This document shows, one piece after another, positions 55,042 to 63,628 of a stretch of 64,000 bases of DNA. Below the pieces are notes generated by a model. The model worked only from the letters and a program-made list of their open reading frames with translations, searched no databases and had not been told where the DNA came from. The position numbers and the translations under genes were made by a program. Position 1 is the first letter of the stretch. Each line of letters starts with the position of its first letter. This stretch comes from Burkholderia diffusa (lineage in GTDB: Bacteria > Pseudomonadota > Gammaproteobacteria > Burkholderiales > Burkholderiaceae): the NCBI RefSeq assembly GCF_001718315.1, contig NZ_CP013362.1, positions 2,728,001 to 2,792,000 on the forward strand. The letters run 5' to 3'.

Positions 55042-56595
55042 ATGGCCACGCCGGCCCGTTCCCGCCATCCGACCGGCGATCAACCGTCGGCCGCCGACGC
55101 CGCGCGCGACGCGCGCTACGAGAACCCGTTCGCGCCGCCCGATGAAACCGACACGCCCGAGGCCGCGCGTCCGCGCTCGCTGTTCGGCGAAATCCTCGAC
55201 TGGATGCTCGCGCCGCTCCTGCTGCTGTGGCCGATGAGCATCGCCGTCACCTATCTCGTCGCGAAGACGATCGCGAACGGCCCGTTCGACCGCGCGCTCG
55301 AGACCAACGCTTACGTGCTCGCGCGTCAGATTCATCCGGTCAACGGCGTCGCCGAGCTGACGCTGCCGCAGCAGACGCGCGACTTCCTGCGCGCGGACAA
55401 CGTCGACAGCGTTTATTTCCAGGTGCTCGGCACGCGCGGCGAACTGGTCGCGGGCGAGGCCGACATGCCGCTGCCGCGCGACGAGGACCGCCCGCCGCCG
55501 GGCGTCGTCGTATTTCGCGACGACCTGCTGCGCGGCAACGACGTGCGCGTCGCGTATACGACCGTCGCGCTGCCGGAGTCGAACAACACGCAGCCCGTGC
55601 TCGTGCAGGTCGGCGAGACGCTCGACAAGCGTAACGCGCTCGCGAACGACATCATCAAGGGCGTGATACTGCCGCAATTCGTGATCCTGCCGCTCGCGAT
55701 CCTGCTCGTCTGGTTCGGGCTGTCGCGCGGGCTCGCGCCGCTCAACGCGCTGCAGGCGCATATCCGCGCACGGCGGCCCGACGACCTGTCGCCCGTCGAG
55801 GCGCAGCGCGCGCCGCCCGAGATCGAGCCGCTCGTCACGTCGTTCAACGACCTGCTCGCGCGCCTCGAACAGAACATGGCGCTGCAGAAGCGCTTCATCG
55901 CCGACGCCGCGCACCAGATGAAGACGCCGCTCGCGGGGCTGCGCACGCAGGCCGAGTTCGCGTTGCGCCATCCCGTGCCGCCCGACGTGCAGCGTTCGCT
56001 CGAACAGATCGCGACGAGTTCCGAGCAGGCCGCACGGCTCGTCACGCAACTGCTCGCGCTCGCGCGCGCCGAGAACCGCGCGAGCGGGCTGACGTTCGAG
56101 CCGGTCGAAATCACCGCGCTTGCACGCCGCACGGTGCGTGACTGGGTGCAAGCCGCGCTCGCGAAGCGCATGGATCTCGGCTACGAAGGCCCGGAAGACG
56201 ACGCGCCGCTCGAGGTCGACGGCAATCCCGTGATGCTGCGCGAGATGCTCGGCAACCTGGTCGACAACGCAATCCGCTACACGCCCGAAGGCGGCCGCAT
56301 CACCGTGCGCGTGCGGGCCGAGCACGCGGCGCGGCGCGTGCATCTCGAAGTCGAGGACACCGGGCCCGGCATCCCGGCCACGGAACGCGACCGCGTGGTC
56401 GAACGCTTCTACCGGATCCTCGGCCGCGAAGGCGACGGCAGCGGCCTCGGGCTCGCGATCGTGCGCGAGATCGCGGCGCAGCACGGCGGCACGCTGACGC
56501 TCGACGATCACGTCTATCAGAGCGAGCCGCGCCTGGCGGGCACACTCGTGCGCGTCAGCCTGCCGCTGTCGGACACCGCGCCGGATCAATCCTGA
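55042..56595 (+). CDS. Sensor histidine kinase (TctE type)
   Basis: The 517-residue inner-membrane kinase has an unusual 50-residue N-terminal cytosolic extension rich in Ala, Pro and Asp, TM1 at about 53-75, a periplasmic sensor of roughly 130 residues and TM2 at about 206-228. The HisKA domain has H291 (AAHQMKTPLAGLRTQ) and the HATPase domain NLVDNAIRYTPEGG, EDTGPGIP and GSGLGLAIVREIAAQ. TctE-like kinases sense tricarboxylates or related acids. The transporter downstream, 229 bp away, is a plausible target. Confidence 0.9.
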   Translation: MATPARSRHPTGDQPSAADAARDARYENPFAPPDETDTPEAARPRSLFGEILDWMLAPLLLLWPMSIAVTYLVAKTIANGPFDRALETNAYVLARQIHPVNGVAELTLPQQTRDFLRADNVDSVYFQVLGTRGELVAGEADMPLPRDEDRPPPGVVVFRDDLLRGNDVRVAYTTVALPESNNTQPVLVQVGETLDKRNALANDIIKGVILPQFVILPLAILLVWFGLSRGLAPLNALQAHIRARRPDDLSPVEAQRAPPEIEPLVTSFNDLLARLEQNMALQKRFIADAAHQMKTPLAGLRTQAEFALRHPVPPDVQRSLEQIATSSEQAARLVTQLLALARAENRASGLTFEPVEITALARRTVRDWVQAALAKRMDLGYEGPEDDAPLEVDGNPVMLREMLGNLVDNAIRYTPEGGRITVRVRAEHAARRVHLEVEDTGPGIPATERDRVVERFYRILGREGDGSGLGLAIVREIAAQHGGTLTLDDHVYQSEPRLAGTLVRVSLPLSDTAPDQS

Positions 56596-56824
56596 TACGC
56601 GCGGATCCGTGCCGCGCGCCGCACCGCGATCGCATCGAAACCGGCGCTTTACCTTCCGATTGCGACACGATCAGGATGCGAAACGGCCGATTCGGCACGG
56701 GTTAACGCGCAGTCGTTTTGTGCCCGCGAGTCAGTGCGCCGTAAGTTTCCGTGCCAATAATCGTCGACAGGCCCGCCCACCCAAGGCGGCCGCACATCTA
56801 TATCAAGGGACTTGGAGACGATTC

Positions 56825-58483
56825 ATGGCAACGTTAGGCGAGCAAATTTCGCACTCGCCGATGACGGGCGAAGAGAAGAAGGTGATCTTCGCGTCGTCGC
56901 TCGGCACCGTGTTCGAGTGGTACGACTTTTACCTGGCCGGATCACTCGCGGCCTACATCAGCAAGAGCTTCTTCTCCGGGGTCAATCCGACCGCCGCGTT
57001 CATCTTCACGCTGCTCGGCTTCGCGGCCGGCTTCGCCGTGCGGCCGTTCGGCGCGATCGTGTTCGGCCGGCTGGGCGACCTCGTCGGCCGCAAGCACACG
57101 TTCCTCGTGACGATCGTGATCATGGGCATCTCGACCTTCGTGGTCGGCTTCCTGCCCGGCTACACGTCGATCGGCATCGCGGCGCCCGTGATCTTCATCG
57201 CGATGCGGCTGCTGCAGGGCCTCGCACTCGGCGGCGAGTACGGCGGCGCGGCGACCTACGTCGCCGAGCATGCGCCGGCGAACCGTCGCGGCTTCTATAC
57301 CGCGTGGATCCAGACGACCGCGACGCTCGGCCTGTTCCTGTCGCTGCTCGTGATCCTCGGCGTGCGCACGTTCATCGGCGAGGAAGCGTTCGGCAGCTGG
57401 GGCTGGCGCGTGCCGTTCGTCGCGTCGATCCTGCTGCTCGCGGTGTCGGTATGGATCCGGCTGCAACTGAACGAATCGCCGGTGTTCCTGCGCATCAAGG
57501 CGGAAGGCAAGACGTCGAAGGCGCCGCTGACCGAAGCGTTCGGCCAGTGGAAGAACCTGAAGATCGTGATCCTCGCGCTCGTCGGCCTGACCGCCGGCCA
57601 GGCCGTCGTGTGGTACACGGGCCAGTTCTATGCACTCTTCTTCCTCACGCAGACGCTGAAGGTCGACGGTGCCAGCGCGAACATCCTGATCGCGATCGCG
57701 CTCCTGATCGGCACGCCGTTCTTCCTGTTCTTCGGTTCGCTGTCCGACAAGATCGGCCGCAAGCCGATCATCCTCGCGGGCTGCCTGATCGCGGCACTCA
57801 CCTACTTCCCGCTGTTCAAGGCGCTCACGCACTACGCGAACCCGCAGCTCGAACTCGCGACGCAGAAGGCGCCGATCACGGTCCTCGCCGATCCGGCCAC
57901 CTGCTCGTTCCAGTTCAACCCGGTGGGCACGTCGAAGTTCACGAGCTCGTGCGACATCGTGAAGAGCGCGCTCGCGAAGGCCGGCCTGAACTACGAGAAC
58001 GTCGCGGCGCCGGCTGGCGCGACCGCGCAGATCAAGGTCGGCGATACGGTGATCCCCGCATATGATGGCAAGGCGGCCGACGCGAAGGCACAGGGCGCGG
58101 CGTTCGACAAGACGCTCGCGTCGACGCTGAAGGCGGCCGGCTACCCGGCAAAGGCCGACCCGTCGCAACTCAACTGGCCGATGACGATCGTGATCCTGAC
58201 GATCCTCGTGATCTACGTGACGATGGTCTACGGCCCGATCGCGGCGATGCTGGTCGAGATGTTCCCGACGCGCATTCGCTATACGTCGATGTCGTTGCCG
58301 TATCACATCGGCAACGGCTGGTTCGGCGGCTTCCTGCCGGCGACCGCGTTCGCGATCGTCGCGGCGAAGGGCGACATCTATTCGGGGCTCTGGTATCCGA
58401 TCGTGATCGCGCTGGTCACGTTCGTGATCGGTCTGCTGTTCGTCAAGGACACGAAGAACTCGAACATCTACGCGCAGGATTGA
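56825..58483 (+). CDS. MFS transporter of the metabolite:H+ symporter (ShiA/KgtP/ProP-like) family with a soluble insertion
   Basis: The 552-residue membrane protein starts MATLGEQISHSPMTGEEKK and contains the MHS signatures FEWYDFYLAGSLAAYISKSF, GRLGDLVGRKHTFLVTIVIM (RxGR loop), RLLQGLALGGEYGGAATYVA and SDKIGRKPIILAGCLIAALT. Usual length is 430-450; the extra roughly 115 residues sit between two late helices (from about 340 to 455, HYANPQLELATQKAPITVLA through KADPSQLNWP) and contain a Cys pair. The insertion is probably a folded loop. The substrate is likely an organic acid or osmolyte; proximity to a TctDE-like system hints at a carboxylate. Confidence 0.88.
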   Translation: MATLGEQISHSPMTGEEKKVIFASSLGTVFEWYDFYLAGSLAAYISKSFFSGVNPTAAFIFTLLGFAAGFAVRPFGAIVFGRLGDLVGRKHTFLVTIVIMGISTFVVGFLPGYTSIGIAAPVIFIAMRLLQGLALGGEYGGAATYVAEHAPANRRGFYTAWIQTTATLGLFLSLLVILGVRTFIGEEAFGSWGWRVPFVASILLLAVSVWIRLQLNESPVFLRIKAEGKTSKAPLTEAFGQWKNLKIVILALVGLTAGQAVVWYTGQFYALFFLTQTLKVDGASANILIAIALLIGTPFFLFFGSLSDKIGRKPIILAGCLIAALTYFPLFKALTHYANPQLELATQKAPITVLADPATCSFQFNPVGTSKFTSSCDIVKSALAKAGLNYENVAAPAGATAQIKVGDTVIPAYDGKAADAKAQGAAFDKTLASTLKAAGYPAKADPSQLNWPMTIVILTILVIYVTMVYGPIAAMLVEMFPTRIRYTSMSLPYHIGNGWFGGFLPATAFAIVAAKGDIYSGLWYPIVIALVTFVIGLLFVKDTKNSNIYAQD

Positions 58484-58513
58484 CCCGGGCGGCGGGCGGC
58501 ATCTCGCCCGCGA

Positions 58514-58546
58514 CCCGTGCCGGCACGGGCTGTTGGCACCTTTTTT
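58514..58546 (+). terminator. Terminator-like structure after the MHS transporter
   Basis: The perfect palindrome CCCGTGCCGGCACGGG (58514-58529) precedes CACC-TTTTTT (58537-58546), and that T run can itself pair with AAAAAAGGTG at 58557-58566. Either structure could end the transporter transcript before the tRNA promoter. The T run is 11 nt from the GC stem, so the second hairpin may be the functional one. Confidence 0.55.
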
Positions 58547-58566
58547 CACTTTCCTGAAAAAAGGTG

Positions 58567-58595
58567 TTGACAGCCCGGCGGCACATCTACATAAT
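58567..58595 (+). promoter_or_regulatory. Promoter of the tRNA gene
   Basis: TTGACA (58567-58572) and CATAAT (58590-58595) are separated by exactly 17 bp, a near-perfect sigma-70 promoter ending 10 bp before the tRNA. Confidence 0.88.
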
Positions 58596-58605
58596 TCAAG
58601 TCTTC

Positions 58606-58682
<77 letters not shown>

Positions 58683-58689
58683 AATGCGA

Positions 58690-58724
58690 AAAGCCGCTGT
58701 TCCGAAAGGATCAGCGGCTTTTTT
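58690..58724 (+). terminator. Intrinsic terminator of the tRNA gene
   Basis: AAAGCCGCTG / CAGCGGCTTT closes an inner TCC-GAAA-GGA tetraloop hairpin and ends in TTTTTT. It begins 8 nt after the CCA end. Confidence 0.93.
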
Positions 58725-58792
58725 CATTGCGTCGTCCGATACGGGCGACGGCGCGCGTCGGCCCGTCCAGCAGGTCGCGCGCTATGCCACCG

Positions 58793-59767
58793 CTACGCCA
58801 CCACCGCCCCGCGCTGCGCATCGGGCACTTCCGCCCGCACCTTCCCCCGCCAGTTCTCCCCGCCCTCCAGCGCCGGCGTCGATTCGAACAGCTCCGCGAT
58901 CCAGTCCGCGAACACGCGCACCTTCTGCGACAGATGCCGGTTGTGCGGATACACGATCGAGATCGGCTTGGGCTTCGGATTGCAGTCGGGCAGCACCTCG
59001 ACCAGCGAGCCGTCGCGCAGGTTCGGCAGCACCATGAACAACGTCGGCTGGATCATCCCGAACCCTTCGAGCCCGCACGTCACGTACGCATCCGAATCGT
59101 TGACGGTGACGCTGCCGTTCATCCGCACCTCGACCGGCTTGCCCTCGATCATGAACACCCACGGAATCGCCCGCGCGCCGTGGCTCGCGCGGAAATTCAC
59201 CGCATGATGTTCGGCCAGGTCGGCGATCTCCTGAGGCTCGCCGTGGCGCGCGAGATAGTCCGGCGACGCGCATGTCACGCGCTTGAGCATCCCGATCCGT
59301 CGCGCGACCATCGACGAATCCTCGAGCGGCCCGACCCGGATCATGCAGTCGATGCCCTCCTCCACCGGATCCACGTAGCGGTCCGACAAGCCGAGGTCGA
59401 GTGTGATGTCCGGATAGCGCTGCCGGAAGATCGACAACGCCGGCAACACGACGCGCCGCCCGAGCGAACTCGGCATGTGGACGCGCAGCACGCCGCTCGG
59501 CTTGCGGTTGCCGGTCTGGAAACTCGCGTCGGCCTCCGCGATCTCCGAAATGATCTTCATGCAATGCTCGTAATACGCGGCGCCCTCCGGCGTCAGCGAC
59601 AACCGGCGAGTCGTCCGGTGCATCAGGCGCACGCCGAGCAGCGCCTCGAGATTCTGGATGATGGTCGTCACCGATGCGCGCGGCATCGCGAGCGTGTCGG
59701 CGGCACGCGTGAAGCTGTTCGCGTCGACCACGCGGGTGAAAACTTCCATTGCCTGAATGCGGTCCAT
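58793..59767 (-). CDS. LysR-family transcriptional regulator
   Basis: The 324-residue protein starts MDRIQAMEVFTRVVDANSFT at 59767, behind GGGGGCG, and has the N-terminal winged helix (AADTLAMPRASVTTIIQNLE; ALLGVRLMHRTTRRLSLTPE) and a periplasmic-binding-protein-like effector domain (VLRVHMPSSLGRRVVLPALS; YPDITLDLGLSDRYVDPVEE; GIDCMIRVGPLEDSSMVARR). It is of the PA0477/DmlR-like group. No obvious target is adjacent in the opposite direction; the next gene upstream is another regulator on the same strand. Confidence 0.9.
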   Translation of the reverse strand: MDRIQAMEVFTRVVDANSFTRAADTLAMPRASVTTIIQNLEALLGVRLMHRTTRRLSLTPEGAAYYEHCMKIISEIAEADASFQTGNRKPSGVLRVHMPSSLGRRVVLPALSIFRQRYPDITLDLGLSDRYVDPVEEGIDCMIRVGPLEDSSMVARRIGMLKRVTCASPDYLARHGEPQEIADLAEHHAVNFRASHGARAIPWVFMIEGKPVEVRMNGSVTVNDSDAYVTCGLEGFGMIQPTLFMVLPNLRDGSLVEVLPDCNPKPKPISIVYPHNRHLSQKVRVFADWIAELFESTPALEGGENWRGKVRAEVPDAQRGAVVA

Positions 59768-59984
59768 ACTGCGCCCCCTTCGAATCGCCAACGGAACAGA
59801 ATAGAGCGCGCAACCCGCGCGGCACAAGCCCCCGGCTATTGTTCTCCACCTCTGAACAGTCGCGGCATTTCGGACTCGAAAGTGATGCGGATTCACGCAG
59901 GTCCAGACGCGGCGGCTCCGTCCCCGGTCGCGGCGCGCTCACCGCTCACCGCTCACCGCTCACCTCTCACCTCTCACCGACACG

Positions 59985-60953
59985 TTACCGCACGAACCGA
60001 TCGCGATAGCCCTGCGGCGACACGCCGAGCACGCGCACGAAACTGCGCCTCAGCGTCTCTTCCGAGCCGAAGCCGCACCGCGAGGCGATCCGCTTGACGG
60101 GCCACGCGGTTTCGCCGAGCAAACGCTGCGCGGCCTCGATGCGAATCTGCTCGACCGCGCGCGCGGGCGTGCGGCCGGTGCCCGCGCGGTAGTGGCGCAC
60201 GAAGCTGCGCTCGCTCATGTTGACGCGCTCCGCGAGCGCCGGCACCGACAGGTCGGCCGTCAGGTGCTCGGCGATCCATGCGTGGAGTTCGCCGAAACGG
60301 TCGTCGGTGCACTGCATCGACAGCATCGCGCTGAACTGCGCCTGCCCGCCCGGCCGCTTCAGGAACACGACGAGTTCGCGCGCGGCGTCGAGCGCGATCG
60401 CCCGCCCGAGATCCTCCTCGACCAGCGCGAGTGCGAGATCGATGCCGGCCGTCACGCCGGCCGACGTCCACAGCGCGCCTTCGCGGATGAAGATCGGATC
60501 GGGCTCGACGCGCACGTTCGGATAGCGCGCCGCGAATTCGTCGCAACGCGCCCAGTGCGTGACCGCGCGTCGCCCGTCGAGCAGGCCGGCCTCGGCGAGC
60601 AGGAACGCGCCGGTGCAGACCGACGCGACACGTCGCGCGCGCTGTGCCTGCTGCCGGACCCAGCGCACCGTCCGCGCATCGCGCGAAGCGGCGTGCACGC
60701 CCTTGCCGCCGGCCACGATCACCGTATCGGGCGGCCCGGCCGAGCGCAGCGAATCGGCCATCACCACGAGGCCGGAGGACGTCTCGACCGGCCCCGCCTC
60801 GGCGGCGACGACACGTGGCGCATACGGCACGGGCCGCCCGCGCTCCTGCGCGAGTTCGTTGACGGATGCGAACACCTGCAGCGGCCCGGTCACGTCGAGC
60901 AACTGCGCACGGGGGAACGCGAGGATGAGGATCGAACGCGGAGCGGCAGGCAT
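59985..60953 (-). CDS. GlxA-family transcriptional regulator (DJ-1/PfpI domain plus AraC helix-turn-helix)
   Basis: The 322-residue protein has an N-terminal DJ-1-like sensor (ILILAFPRAQLLDVTGPLQV; VASVCTGAFLLAEAGLLDGR; AVTHWARCDEFAARYPNVRV) and a C-terminal AraC domain (LSVPALAERVNMSERSFVRH; WPVKRIASRCGFGSEETLRR). MPAAPRSILI at 60953 is the preferred start; a TTG at 60995 is unlikely. It is divergent from a probable isonitrile hydratase gene, 116 bp apart, and is probably its regulator. It is paralogous in layout to the regulator at 12003. Confidence 0.92.
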   Translation of the reverse strand: MPAAPRSILILAFPRAQLLDVTGPLQVFASVNELAQERGRPVPYAPRVVAAEAGPVETSSGLVVMADSLRSAGPPDTVIVAGGKGVHAASRDARTVRWVRQQAQRARRVASVCTGAFLLAEAGLLDGRRAVTHWARCDEFAARYPNVRVEPDPIFIREGALWTSAGVTAGIDLALALVEEDLGRAIALDAARELVVFLKRPGGQAQFSAMLSMQCTDDRFGELHAWIAEHLTADLSVPALAERVNMSERSFVRHYRAGTGRTPARAVEQIRIEAAQRLLGETAWPVKRIASRCGFGSEETLRRSFVRVLGVSPQGYRDRFVR

Positions 60954-60980
60954 GGCGATTGGCTGAAAACGTGGCTGATA

Positions 60981-61013
60981 TGGCAATTTCGCCAAACACT
61001 ACGCGCCTAGAAT
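60981..61013 (+). promoter_or_regulatory. Candidate GlxA-regulator site and -10 of the isonitrile hydratase promoter
   Basis: TGGC-AATTTC-GCCA (60981-60994) is a dyad located where the -35 should be, 13 bp before TAGAAT (61008-61013), a good -10. The absence of a -35 consensus together with the dyad is what an activator-dependent promoter looks like. Confidence 0.45.
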
Positions 61014-61069
61014 CGATCTGTCCATCGTGCGCCGGCCGTGGCGCATCCCCTTCCGTTCGGAGTGTTCGC

Positions 61070-61753
61070 ATGACCCTGCATATCGGCCTTCTCGTGTTTC
61101 CTGGCGTCCAGCAACTCGATCTCACCGGCCCGCACGATGTGCTCGCTTCGTTGCCCGACGCGGCTGTCCATCTGGTCTGGAAATCGCGCGACACCGTCGC
61201 GTCGAGCAGCGGCCTCGCGCTCGCGCCGACCTGCACATTCGACGATTGCCCGCCGCTCGACGTGATCTGCGTGCCCGGCGGGATCGGCATCAACGACCTG
61301 CTGCTCGACACCGAAACGATCGCGTTCGTGCAGCAGCGCGCGGCCGCCGCGCGCTACGTCACGTCGGTCTGCACCGGTGCACTGCTGCTCGGCGTGGCCG
61401 GCCTGCTGCGAGGCCGCCGCGCAACGACGCACTGGGCGTTTCATTCACTGCTCGCGCCGCTCGGGGCGGTGCCCGTACGCGAGCGCGTGGTGCGCGACGG
61501 CAACCTGATCACCGGCGGCGGCGTGACGGCCGGCATCGACTTCGCGTTGACGATCGCCGCCGAACTCGTCGGCGACGAAGAGGCGCAGGCGATCCAGTTG
61601 GCGCTCGAATATGCGCCCGCGCCGCCGTTCGATGCCGGCTCGCCGGATACCGCACCGGCGTCGGTACTGAAGCGCGTGACCGAGCGCACCGCGGCAGGGC
61701 TGGAGAAGCGCAAGCAAACGATCGACGCGGCCTTGCGCGCGATGGCGCACTGA
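61070..61753 (+). CDS. inhA: Probable isonitrile hydratase (DJ-1/PfpI family)
   Basis: The 227-residue protein closely follows the Pseudomonas putida isonitrile hydratase InhA (about 228 residues), which converts isonitriles to N-substituted formamides. LLVFPGVQQLDLTGPHDVLA holds D17 and RYVTSVCTGALLLGVAGLL holds the nucleophile C101, both at the reported InhA positions, and FDAGSPDTAPASV near the C-terminus is shared. The RBS is GGAG at 61060. It is divergent from a GlxA-type regulator. Substrate identity is inferred from resemblance; DJ-1 relatives with other activities exist. Confidence 0.85.
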   Translation: MTLHIGLLVFPGVQQLDLTGPHDVLASLPDAAVHLVWKSRDTVASSSGLALAPTCTFDDCPPLDVICVPGGIGINDLLLDTETIAFVQQRAAAARYVTSVCTGALLLGVAGLLRGRRATTHWAFHSLLAPLGAVPVRERVVRDGNLITGGGVTAGIDFALTIAAELVGDEEAQAIQLALEYAPAPPFDAGSPDTAPASVLKRVTERTAAGLEKRKQTIDAALRAMAH

Positions 61754-61849
61754 AGACGAGCACACGCAAACGGAAAGGCAGACGAGCCGGAAAGCCATGC
61801 CGCCGGCCCGACTTCCATGGCATTCGCATCGACGCACCGAGATCTACCG

Positions 61850-62161
61850 ATGAACATCATCCGCAGCACCGCATTCACCGCGCAACGCCCGTGGGGCGCG
61901 CTGGACATCGCCAACCTGAACGGCATCACGGTCCGCCTGCACTGGACCGATCGACCGTACCAGTGGCACGTGAACGATGGCGAGGAAGTTTTCGCGGTGC
62001 TCGACGGCCGCGTCGAGATGCGTTACCGCTCGGCAGGCATCGAGCACGCGACGGTGCTCGAAACGGGAGACGTATTCCACGCGACGATCGGCACGGAACA
62101 CGTCGCGCACCCGCTCGGCGAAGCGCGCATCCTCGTGATCGAGACCGAAGGCAGCGACTGA
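61850..62161 (+). CDS. Cupin-fold protein
   Basis: The 103-residue single-domain cupin has TDRPYQWHVNDGEEVFAVLD followed by GRVEMRYRS (motif 1, with H and E) and GDVFHATIGTEHVAHPLGEA (motif 2). It is a small beta-barrel that may bind a metal. It follows the isonitrile hydratase gene by 96 bp on the same strand, so it may be part of the same unit. The function is unknown. Confidence 0.85.
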   Translation: MNIIRSTAFTAQRPWGALDIANLNGITVRLHWTDRPYQWHVNDGEEVFAVLDGRVEMRYRSAGIEHATVLETGDVFHATIGTEHVAHPLGEARILVIETEGSD

Positions 62162-62170
62162 CGACGGGCG

Positions 62171-62455
62171 TCAGCCCGAGGTGGTGCCCGTGCCCTGCGA
62201 CGGGATCAGCTTCGGCTGAGGCACGCACAGGCACTGGCACAGGTCGTGTTCGAGCGCGACGACCTTGCCCATCACGGTCATCGTCCGCTCGCCGCCGTCG
62301 GACACGATCACGCCCTGGGTCTTGCATGCGGCGCAGAACACCGGCGCGCCGAGATAGGCGAGTTCGCGGCCGTCGAATGACGAATCGGCGATTCCGTCGA
62401 GCACGACGCCGCCATGGTCGGTCGTATCGCCCTTCAGGATGAATTTGCGGCTCAT
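62171..62455 (-). CDS. PAAR-domain protein (type VI spike tip)
   Basis: The 94-residue protein (MSRKFILKGDTTDHGGVVLD; FDGRELAYLGAPVFCAACKT; QGVIVSDGGERTMTVMGKVV; ALEHDLCQCLCVPQPKLIPS) has the GD-T-x-HGG opening and the Cys/His pattern of PAAR repeats, which sharpen the VgrG spike and bind zinc. It stands alone with no toxin extension and no type VI gene beside it. The vgrG at 39.8 kb is 20 kb away. Confidence 0.88.
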   Translation of the reverse strand: MSRKFILKGDTTDHGGVVLDGIADSSFDGRELAYLGAPVFCAACKTQGVIVSDGGERTMTVMGKVVALEHDLCQCLCVPQPKLIPSQGTGTTSG

Positions 62456-62837
62456 GGTTCGGCTCTCCCTCGGAAACGCCGCGCAGCACGGCGTCGGGCC
62501 GCGCGCGGGCAGTCGGTATCCGCCCGTCGGTCGCGGGCGTTTCGCGAGGATATCACCGCGCAGCCGATCGCCGAATGCATGCCGTTCAGCGCGGCGTTCG
62601 CGCTGTCGTTGCGCACCGACGCCGCGTCATGCGCGCCGAAGCCCTTCATGGCGTTCGACTGGATACGCGAGCGGATGGTCGGGATCGACGTGAAGGAGAC
62701 GATCCCGACCATTCGGCCGACGTGCTTACGCGGCGCGATGCGCCGGGCACAAGCGCGTGCGACCACCTGATTCACTGCTTCGCCGAAGCCGTGCGCCGGT
62801 ACGATCCCGCGAAATGGTCATGGCGATAGCGACGCGC
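62456..62837. other. Intergenic region between the PAAR and MAPEG genes
   Basis: This 382-bp stretch contains the promoter and ribosome binding site (AGGGAGAG) of the PAAR gene on its left edge. Both strands carry open frames of about 80-120 codons, but none resembles a known family or has a convincing start. I see nothing else in it. Confidence 0.4.
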
Positions 62838-63230
62838 TCAAACGAACAGCGCGACGCAAAGCGCGGCGCCGCACAGATACGTGCCGAGCGCGCCGATGAA
62901 GCGCAAAGGGTTCGGCCTTTCCATCGTCGGCCACGCGAGCAGCCCGATCACGAGCAGACAGCGGCACGCGGTTGCCGCGACGATCAACGACACGATCGCG
63001 CGCGACGGGTCGTGTGCGCCGAAATAGAGAAACAGCGCCGCGAGAAACGGCGCATATTCGGCCGTGTTGCCGTGCGCGCGTACGACCTTGTGCAACCCGT
63101 CGGTCGGATCGGACGCACACCCGGAGCCGGTGGTGTGCCGGAAGCGGGTGACGGACACGACCAGGCCGAGCCCGAACAGCAGCAATCCCAGGATCGCCGT
63201 GCAAACGAGCGCGACGGGATGAATCGACAT
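62838..63230 (-). CDS. MAPEG-family membrane protein
   Basis: The 130-residue protein has four hydrophobic helices and the MAPEG pattern: VVSVTRFRHTTGSGCASDPT, LHKVVRAHGNTAEYAPFLAA (RAHxNxxEY-like motif) and LRFIGALGTYLCGAALCVAL. Eukaryotic relatives are microsomal glutathione transferases; bacterial members are poorly characterised. The start MSIHPVALVC at 63230 is where the first helix begins. Confidence 0.9.
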   Translation of the reverse strand: MSIHPVALVCTAILGLLLFGLGLVVSVTRFRHTTGSGCASDPTDGLHKVVRAHGNTAEYAPFLAALFLYFGAHDPSRAIVSLIVAATACRCLLVIGLLAWPTMERPNPLRFIGALGTYLCGAALCVALFV

Positions 63231-63628
63231 GGAACCCCCGGTGAAAGCGGACGTGCGCCGCACATCCGGCGATCGTACCCGCGGCCGGTGCTCCCGGCTA
63301 TCGCGGAAACCCATAGCGTCTTCATGCATCGGCGCTCGATCCGGACATGATCAGTCCCGATTTACGGTCGATACGGCAATGCACAAAGCCGGTGCGTGAA
63401 CCGCCGACGCGGCCATCCGCCGTCGCTCCTCGCGTGCCAGCGGCACGCGCAAACGTTACCCACCGCGCCATTCACTCGTCGCTGCAGCGCCGGTTGCCGC
63501 ATGTCACAGGCATGTGCGTTGCGTCGGCGCATCTCGGTAATGAACCGCCCTTGGCAGCCCGCTGCGGAGGACTACACTAATCCTTAATGAGGTGCGGCTG
63601 GAGCCTGCGCCTTCAGGGAGACGCCGCC
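63231..63628. other. Divergent intergenic region before the transglycosylase gene
   Basis: This 398-bp region holds a promoter-like pair TTGGCA (63551-63556) and TACACT (63573-63578) with 16-bp spacing, pointing at the transglycosylase gene. Nothing else distinctive is seen. Confidence 0.45.

Noticed and set aside
56942..58549. A 535-codon minus-strand frame opposite the MHS transporter.
   Set aside because: Charged low-complexity translation antisense to a clear transporter gene.
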